Of a stretch of DNA of 58,031 nucleotides, positions 50,520 to 58,031 are shown piece by piece. The stretch's first letter is position 1. Every line of letters begins with the position of its first letter. This stretch comes from Purshia tridentata. Lineage: Eukaryota; Streptophyta; Magnoliopsida; Rosales; Rosaceae. The position numbers and the translations under genes are program-made. The DNA is taken from positions 1 through 58,031 of the forward strand of contig QANT01002402.1 in NCBI GenBank assembly GCA_003254885.1. The letters are read 5' to 3'. The notes under the pieces are model-generated. The model did no database searches and had not been told where the DNA came from. It saw nothing but the letters and a program-made list of their open reading frames with translations.

Positions 50520-50938
50520 GAGCATCCCTAATAGACTTTTCAAATAAAGAATTCTTTATTTTTTGAAGAGAGAAAAGAGTATTTTGAGTTCTAAATGAAT
50601 CTTCAATTGAAAATTTAATTTCTCTCTCTTCAAATCTAGGATCTTCTCTCCTTTCTTTAAATATTAATTGGTTTATAATTTCTATACAATTTTTATTTTC
50701 TTTCCTTTAATAATAAATTTTCAATTGAATAAATTATATTTTAAAAATAAATAGTGCATAGAACAAATACAAATAATCAGTAAATAAAAAAATTAGTACA
50801 TAGAATAGATACAAATAATTATAAGAGTCTTTTGGAGAGTAAAAAATTCAAGTAGCAAATATCACTATTTAAATTGCCACATAGATCATCAAATATAAAT
50901 TTAAAGAGTTATTTTATTAGAATTTTTTGGAGATGTTC
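50520..50938. mobile_element. Tourist-like MITE (GAGCATC termini)
   Basis: The left end GAGCATCCC and the right end read inversely GAACATCTCC are flanked by TTA on both sides (50517-50519 and 50939-50941). The 419-bp AT-rich body has no frame. The TTA duplication and terminal sequence fit PIF/Harbinger MITEs. Confidence 0.6.
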
Positions 50939-51257
50939 TTAGTTACAGCATGTGTTACACTAATGCAATTACATGCATGTTTTTGAACATGGTGTGCACA
51001 AATTTTATTGCAAAATTTGTTAACATTTATGCGCACAAAATAAGTTTTCTTTCTTACTGTGCCTCTTATAATTAGCTCAATCAATGAATTTATAAATCCA
51101 ATTCTGAAATCTCATGATATGTAAAAATATCAAGCTTGAAAGCTCTTGATGAATATGTGAGTGGTGTATATAATTAAGGGCACCTACCTACCTCACAAAA
51201 TTGAGTAACTCCCAAGCTTCTCTCAAGGTTCAATTATTATTAGAGAGAATTTTAAAT
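50939..51257. other. intergenic
   Basis: AT-rich spacer between the MITE and the MULE. No gene is seen. Confidence 0.5.
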
Positions 51258-54200
51258 ACCCCCCTGAGGTTTGAGCTTATTTCATCCAGACCCCTGGGGT
51301 TTGATTTATTTCACGTAACCCCCTGCTGTTAGTCAGTGTTAACAAAAAGTTACTTTTGACCCACTTTGACTACTAAAAAGTCAATTATGCCCTCCAATAC
51401 ACTCCTGTACTACCAAAAAATGTTCTATTTTTACCCATAAGCTAAAAAAGAGTACGCCACTTTCAAATGGCACCTATAATTTCAATAATTTTAAATAAAA
51501 AAATCATTAGAGATGTTCTAACATTGACAAGGGGATTAAATCCATAAATTCCAGCTATTAACATTGATAAAAGGGAACAAAACCCCTAAATCCGAAATTA
51601 AGTACTACATCACAAAGTATAAAGGGAACACATCCTTAAATCCCATAAAAAATACTCCATTAATATAGTTAAAAGGGAGTGCAGCCCCTAAATCAAAAAT
51701 CAAATACTGCATTAAAATAATATCCACTAACAAACTAAAATTGTGAAACACCTGAAAGCAACCCCTTTTAAGTCTTTTCTCTTTAATTAATTCCTCAAGT
51801 CATTTAATCTCTTGGCAATAACACAAAATACCTACAAAAAATACCTCAAGTCATTTAATGAAAAATTCTCTATTTTTTAAGTTACTTTGCAAATTGAACA
51901 TTTAAGTGTGCTTGATCTTTGTTCTTTTGATGGTTCATTAGGTTCCCTTCTTCTAGTCATCTTAGGCCTCCCTGCGTGCTTCCTTACAACTGATGGTTCA
52001 AGTGTGTCACAATTAACTTCTGGCCATACACTTTCATCGGGAACAGGGTGTATCATACCAGAATAAGTCCTCAATAATGCTGCCTTTTTTAGTATTGGAT
52101 GAACATAATCAACAATCTTAGCCCTTGCATTGTTTATGATGCCATTGCATATTTGCAAGGAACCCAACTTAGCTGCCACCTCCTACAATCACAAGTGTGC
52201 AACCCAAGATTAACCACAAATGTCCTCCTTTCATCAATCACTTCATATTCACTACTAGCAGCCAAAATTACATTGACAAATCTTCCTTCTTTACTTGATG
52301 TGTCAATCTTTTCCATAATTGAAGGGGGGATTTTAGTAGGCCATTGAAAAGTCTTATGAGCTCTAACTTGCAGCCTTCTCATCACCTTCCTTCTATAGAA
52401 TTCTAACAAGGTCAGAACTGGCCTATGTCTTGCCTTACCCAACCAGCTATTGAAGGACTCAATCATATTGTTTGTCACATGGTCAGTTTTGACTGTCACA
52501 TCAAATCCATGTCTAGACCAATGGATTGGGTCCACTTTCATTAACCAATCATGAGCTTCCTTATTTGCCCCCTCCATTTGAGTCATATATTGTCTAAATT
52601 CCATTCTGTTGGTTGCTCTTGATGCTCCAAAATAACTTGGCCAATCTAATTGCAGGATATTTTTGCCTAAAATTGGCACATAAATGCCTTGCATAGCACC
52701 TAACATTGTCATGTGGGAACACCTTATTGAGTACATTCAATATGCCCTTCTGCCTATCACTCATGAAGGTAATTGTTCTTTCTTCTTCTCCATTATATAT
52801 TCATGAATATGTGTCAAAAACCACCCCCAAGTTTCATTAGTCTCTCCCTCACAAACACAAATTGCTAATGAAAAAATCCCACAATTAGCATCTAGTGCAA
52901 CTGCTGCCAGAACCACACCACCAAATTGGCCCTTTAAATGACACCCATCTAATCCAATAAATGGCCTACACCCATTCAAAAAGCCATCCCTTTGTGCTAG
53001 AAAACTAACAAAAAATCTTCTGAAATTTGGGTTGTGTGATATTATAGTCCTGTGAGCATTAACTTGAATAAAAGCTTCTGAGTTTCTCATCTTTAAAACA
53101 TTAGCATACTTGTACAACTGCCTATAACCTCCTACATGATCTCCACCAAACTTTGCAACAGCTATATTCTTTGCCCTGTACAATTTACTCTTTTTAGGCT
53201 CAACCCCATATCTTTTTCTCAATTCTTCAAGCAACACCTCAATACTTATGTTAGGACTGGATTGCAACAAAGATTCCATTTTTTCTGCAATCCATGCAGC
53301 ACTAGCCTCATTGTTCTTACTTGTCCTTTCGCATGTATGTTCCTCACCATATCTCTTAATTTTGAAAGAAACACCATTAGCCATAATGGAAGCATGAAAA
53401 CTCCATGGGCAGTTTGGATCTACGCACTTGCAAGTCACCCTTGTCCTTTCATTTTTTATCCTTTCCATCACAAAACCCTCCTGAATCACATAATCCTTAA
53501 GGACTTTCCTGAAGTGGTCAACATCGTCAAAGACTTTTCCTTTATGCAAAGTAATATGCCCATCAACACTAGCCTCGTACTCTTGACCTATCATATGCCT
53601 ACTCAACTTGGACATAGCATCATCTTCAGAAGAAGAACTAATTTCATCCTTTAGGTAGTCATCATTATTAGATTGATAACCTGACAATTTATCAGATGTA
53701 TCATTGTCAGTAATATCACCACCCAACTCACTATCCTTCTCATTAGCTATGAAATACTTATCATTCTCCTAATCAGGCCAACCAAATCTTTCACCTCTCC
53801 ATCCAAACATGTCATCAAATTGAGTAGCAACTACCTCTTCATCCTTTGTTGGAAAAGCAAAAGGTGGTGGAGGTGAGAGAAGAAGGATGTGTTCAACTGC
53901 TTGGGATTGCAGTGGCATAATCTCAAGATATAAATGAATCTTGGTCTCCCCAATTGACTCATATATCCTAAACACATCTAGCAATTGCCTATCTGTTTTC
54001 ACCTCCAACTTATGATCTGACCTTGGAATCATTGCTTCTACAATTAACTCTTCAATAATGTCATGTTTAAAACTCAACCTATGCTTGACATCAGAAACCA
54101 TCACAACCAAACTATACATATCAAGATCCACATTCACAACCTCAAACTCATCCTTCAAAAAGTGACAAACAAGATCAAACTTCATTTTTGCCTGTATTTT

Positions 54201-55217
54201 TTTTTTTTAAAAAGAAGGAATGTAAGAATTGGGATCAATTTTCAATCATATAAAGACTATTTTATTTTCTTCCAAGTGAAACATAAAAGCCATACACAAT
54301 CATATAAAGAAGGATTTTCATAAAGGTCCAATTTCGAGTAATTATAAGAACATTCACCATTTATATTAACTCATTGAAATTATAGTCAATAAGTAAATTT
54401 CTACATATTCTAAGACCAAGAGAAGAAAAGAAAGAAAGAATATGAGGACATAAGAATAATTATAACAAGCACAAGAGATGTGAACCATCGTAAAAATTTA
54501 TCAAAGGCATTTCCAATCCTTAAGATGGTGCAAGTGGTTAGGATTGATGAAACCAATTATATATTTAAGCATATGGAATAATTATGGTGATTAATTTCAA
54601 AAGATGGAACATTCAATTTCACAAGATCTCTTGCATGTGGAAGAAGTTAAGAACTTTTGAAAGGAGAAAGAAGTTGAGAAATAAAAAATATTTAAAAAAA
54701 TAAAAAAAACAAGTATATGTATTGACTCGAAAAAGAAGCAAATGGACTGCAAACTTTTCCTTCTTCTTTTTTTCGACTCCTATGGTTCACATCGGAATAG
54801 CAGTTCTCCATGGTGTTTGACAACCTATATATAGTCCTTAAAACTATACTAGCCAAATACCTTGAAATCACCCAGAACTAGAAACCAATAAATCTGAAAA
54901 TACCTAATGAACGCGAGGAAAAAATAGAATCGGGTCCTTGGCTGCACTGGGTGTTCAATAGTAGATCTCGTCGCAGACGCCCAGTTGGGTGTTCGATGGC
55001 TACACTAGGCTAGGTGTTTGATGCAGAAGCCCAGTGCCGGTTCGGTCGCAACTGCTGCTACACGATGCCAGCTCAAAGAGATAACTCAGGGAAAGTGAAC
55101 AAGCGTGGGTGTGGTTTCTTTTTGATGAAATGTCGGTTATGTCCTTAGATCGTTTAGATGATATAACAGACGTTAAATGACAGGGGGTTGCGTGAAATAA
55201 ATCAAACCTCAAAGGTC
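51258..55217 (-). mobile_element. MULE (Mutator-like) transposon, right end truncated by Copia insertion
   Basis: A terminal repeat at 51289-51342 (core GGTTTGATTTATTTCACG) is matched in inverse orientation at 55164-55217 over about 54 bases. The left side has an additional, tandem version of the same word at 51258-51290 (CTGAGGTTTGAGCTTATTTC) with no partner on the right, because the Copia LTR begins exactly at 55218. The MULE transposase pseudogene (51877-54185, minus strand) lies inside. The sequence at 54186-55150 is its upstream non-coding region, with an AT-rich and a short GC-richer part. The 9-bp target duplication cannot be checked. Confidence 0.75.
51877..54185 (-). pseudogene. MULE transposase (MuDR type), broken
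   Basis: Reading on the minus strand: an N-terminal segment starting at 54185; a MuDR-type zinc-binding region (GKVFDDVDHFRKVLKDYVIQ, CKCVDPNCPWSFHAS); the DDE catalytic region with the first Asp in FIGLDGCHLKGQFGG, the second near MSDRQKG and the Glu in NMIESFNSWLGKAR; a SWIM finger HTCDCRRWQLSWVPCKYA; and a tail with YVHPILKKAALL and GRPKMTRRR. Lesions: an in-frame TAG after FGWPD at about 53769; a frameshift in the GAAGAAGAAAG tract at about 52775; a second frame change at about 52620-52650; a third at about 52150. The SWIM ligand His is Tyr (CKYA instead of CxHA). It cannot make a full transposase. Left alone it may still host trans-mobilised ends. Confidence 0.9.
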
Positions 55218-55383
55218 TGTGACAAATATAAAATAGTGAAATAGTTTTCTGTATATTCTTCTCCAACTTTAGGAGGTATATATAGTGATACAAACCTTAG
55301 ACACTCTAGGAGATACAATCCTAATAGACATAGGAAACTAATTACACTTAATTAAACAATTAATTAAATAACTCACGCCAACA
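55218..55383 (-). mobile_element. 3' LTR of a Copia retrotransposon
   Basis: The 166-bp segment starts TGTGACAAAT and ends GCCAACA, so it has TG...CA ends with TGT/ACA inverted termini. It follows directly on the polyprotein end (KLGMIDMYAPT, stop) and a purine-rich tract (GAAGGGCAA) as expected for the polypurine tract. A TATATATA box is at about 55278-55285. It is the 3' LTR on the minus strand; the other LTR is beyond the window. Confidence 0.8.
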
Positions 55384-55390
55384 TTGCCCT

Positions 55391-58031
55391 TCAAGTTGGG
55401 GCATACATATCAATCATGCCCAACTTGTCAAGTGAGTTGGAAAATACTATACTAGAAACAGCCTTAGTTAGAGTGTCAGCTAGTTGGTCTTCAGACTTCA
55501 CAAATGGGATATCAACAATCTGGTTTTCTAGCTTCTCTTTTATAAAGTGTTTGTCCACTTCTACATGTTTAGTACAATCATGTTGCACTGGATTATGAGC
55601 AATGGCAATCGCAGACTTATTATCACAGTACAAGGACATAGCAACTTTAGGCTTATAACCCAAGTCAGTCATTAAGTTCCTTATCCATAGTAACTTACAT
55701 ATACCTTGGGCCATTACCCTATATTCAGCTTCAGCATTTGAACGGGACACCACTTTTTGTTTTTTTACTTCTCCACGTAACAAGATTACCTCCAACAAAT
55801 CTAAAATAGCCTAAAGTGGAACGCCTCTTTGTACTATCACCAGCCCAATCAGAATCAATATATCCCTCAATTTTCAGGTGATCATTCTTAGTGAACATGA
55901 TGCCTTTTTTTGAGGCATTCTTCAAGTATTGCAAGATTCGATCAACAGCATCCATATGCTCTTCACTAGATGCATGCATAAACTAACTGACTACATTTAC
56001 AGCATATGCAATATCAGGTCGAGTGTGAGATAGGTAAATTAACCTGCCTACAAGCCGTTGATATCTCTCTTTGTTGGTAGGAACACTATCCGAACTCTTA
56101 TGAAGCTTATGATTCTGTTCAATCGGGGTGGCAGCGGGTTTACAAGCAAACATTCCTATGTCAGTCAATAGGTCTAATACATACTTTCTCTGTGACAGGA
56201 ATATGCCTTGAGTTCATCTGATGACTTCTATTCCAATAAAATACTTCAAATCTCCCAGCTCCTTCATCTCAAATTCACTATACAAATATTTCTTCAAATT
56301 ACCAATCTCAATATCATCACTCCCAATTAATATCATATCGACATAAATGATCAAAGCAATTACCTTGTCATCCTTATGCTCTAGAAACAGTGTGTGATCT
56401 GAGTTACTCTGTTTGTACCCAAACCTTATCATTAACAGAGCAATCTTCCAAACCAAGCTCAGGGAGATTGTTTTAAGTCATACAGTGCCTTTTTTAATCT
56501 GCACACCATTCCATTATTTCCTTGAACACCTGGTGGGAGGTCTATATACACATCTTCCTTCAACTCGCCATGTAGGAAAGCATTCTTAACATCATATTGT
56601 AACAATGGCCAATCTTGATTAGCAGCCAAGGAAAGTAATACACGTATTGTATTAAGTTTCACAATAGGAGCAAATTTTTCGTCATAGTCTACTCCATATT
56701 TCTGAGTGTAACCCTTAGCTACCAGTCTTGCTTTGTACCTCTCCACTTAACCATCAACCTTATGTTTTATGGTGAAAATCCACTTGCATCCTACAATCTT
56801 TTTCCCTGGAGGCAAAGAAACCACATCGCATGTTTCATTCTTTTGTAAGGCTCTCATCTCTTCTGACATAGCTTCGGTCCATTTGGTATCTGCTAATACA
56901 TCCTACAACTGTCTTGGAATAGATACAGTAGATAATTGAGATAAAAACGACTCATATGACTTTGACAATCTATGGCTTGACACATGGTTACTAATGGGAT
57001 ATTTGGCTTTAGCATTTAGGTCAGTTTCATATTGTTTCTTTGGTTTGCCATGGTTTGGGCGAGCAGGCAAAGCATATGTTGGTTAGTCAGGCTCATGCAT
57101 GTGATATAAAACAGGGGGGTTAGACAAAACATCACTAGTTTCAGGGATTACCTCATTTGGAGCCTCAAGAGTAGATTGGACGAGTAGTGGAGAGAGAGGG
57201 GAGTCAGTTTGAGTAGAGATTTTATTCAGACTCTCCGACCGGTCGGGCACGCTTCCATTGATCACTATTTCTCTCTGGTCATCTACGACTTGTAGGTGAG
57301 AATCCGCCAACCGGTTGGCCATGCCATCCATAGTCACTGTTGCTCTCGGTTCGTCTACCACCGATCGATGAGAATCCTTTGACCAGTTGGGTACCAAAAC
57401 TACTTAGCCACATATGGTGACCCTCTTCAACCATTGATCACTGTTTCTCTCTAGTCATCTACGCCTGGTTGGTGAGAATCCTCCAACTGGTTGGCCATGT
57501 CGTCCATAGTCACTGTTGCTCTCGGGTTGTCTACGACTGGTCGGGCACTCCAGGACTATTTAGCCACATATGGTGACCCTGCTCAACACCATCATTCTCC
57601 CCCTGAAGAGGAGAGCCATCTAAAGAGAAATAGGCCAAGTCTTCATGAAAAGTAACATCCATGGTGACATACATATTCTGAGTAGGAGGACGATAACATC
57701 TATAGCCCTTCTAAGTGGGTGCATAACCCACAAACACACATTTGAGCGCACACGCATCCAGTTTGCTGCGTTGGTGAGAGTGAACATGCACATAAGCGAC
57801 ACAGCCAAAGACCTTAGGAGGCAGATTTGGAATAGAAGGCATATCTTGCACCTTCCCAATAAGAACCTGGATAGGCGTCTGAAACCCAAGAACAGTAGAA
57901 GGAACCTATTGACCACATACATAGCAAACAGCATAGCATCACCCCATAGATATTTAGGAACATTTTTATCTAACAAGAAAGCACGAGTAAGCTCCAGACG
58001 ATTACGGCATTCGGCAACACCATTTTGTTGG
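55391..58031 (-). pseudogene. Ty1/Copia polyprotein (integrase end, reverse transcriptase, RNase H), broken and cut by window edge
   Basis: Read on the minus strand from 58031: integrase C-terminal part (DKNVPKYLWGDAMLFAMYVV) with frame changes; a linker; reverse transcriptase starting RYKARLVAKGYTQKYG, then DYDEKFAPIVK, YDVKNAFLHGEL; the active-site region IIYVDMILIGSDD; KRRSTLGYF; RNase H SNAEAEYRVMAQG; and the end KLGMIDMYAPT. Internal stops lie between all pieces (for example near 56747, 56457, 56213, 55982), and a one-base change in an A-run at about 55765 shifts the frame. The YVDD motif reads YVDM, which removes one catalytic Asp. Gag and protease are outside the window. The order integrase before reverse transcriptase identifies Copia rather than Gypsy. 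Confidence 0.92.
57254..57578. repeat. degenerate tandem repeat in the Copia linker
   Basis: A unit of about 182 bases containing CATTGATCACT, TTTCTCTCT, GTTGGCCATG and ATAGTCACTGTTGCTCTCGG is found at about 57254-57435 and again from about 57436. The phrase TTAGCCACATATGGTGACCC recurs at about 57401 and 57550. It falls between the integrase and reverse transcriptase parts. Confidence 0.65.

Overview
The window is plant nuclear DNA from a eudicot. Genes have GT-AG introns, intergenic DNA is AT-rich with (GA)n/(CT)n microsatellites, and there are plant-only families (R2R3-MYB, DUF620, UGT76, class I small heat shock proteins, glycine-rich protein A3) beside Copia, MULE, hAT-like and Harbinger-like elements. 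The protein flavour resembles Rosaceae, but that is an impression from memory. Coding regions were built by joining exons by eye at GT/AG sites and checking that the frame stays open.

Layout. (1) 1-8.5 kb: an end of a hAT-like element, a 374-bp inverted-repeat element, then a receptor kinase gene (1708-6967) that joins an LRR-RLK subfamily II-type ectodomain, membrane segment and juxtamembrane to an S-domain (CES101-like) kinase across one phase-1 intron. A 4CL-like remnant lies directly downstream. (2) 8.5-9.8 kb: hAT-like non-autonomous element. (3) 10.4-23.1 kb: ordinary gene block of an R2R3-MYB (MYB109/MYB25/MYB1 type), a small unrecognised gene, a membrane RING-CH E3 ligase whose upstream region carries a 130-bp tandem duplication, and a DUF620 gene. 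A MYB109-DUF620 neighbour pair also exists in Arabidopsis as I recall (At3g55730/At3g55720), so this block is probably ancestral. (4) 23.4-37.0 kb: three class I small heat shock protein loci (one broken) and four UDP-glycosyltransferases. The order is sHSP pseudogene (+), sHSP (-), UGT709-like (+), three UGT76-like (-,-,-), sHSP (+). Two intact sHSP genes therefore bracket the UGT array, each head-to-head with the outermost UGT. (5) 37.8-39.1 kb: glycine-rich protein A3 type gene. (6) 39-43.9 kb: gene-poor, with a foldback element containing a 32-nt-arm hairpin. (7) 43.9-45.5 kb: conserved plant gene of unknown function (At3g54000-like). (8) 45.5-51.2 kb: two Harbinger-like MITEs and a promoter-like patch with two E2F consensus sites but no visible gene. 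(9) 51.2-58.0 kb: a decayed MULE whose right terminal repeat is interrupted by a degenerate Copia retrotransposon that runs off the window.

Most notable: the LRR-ectodomain/S-domain-kinase chimera; the sHSP-bracketed UGT cluster; a UGT76 copy whose catalytic-dyad Asp is Glu; the tandem promoter duplication before the RING-CH gene; and the Copia-in-MULE nesting.
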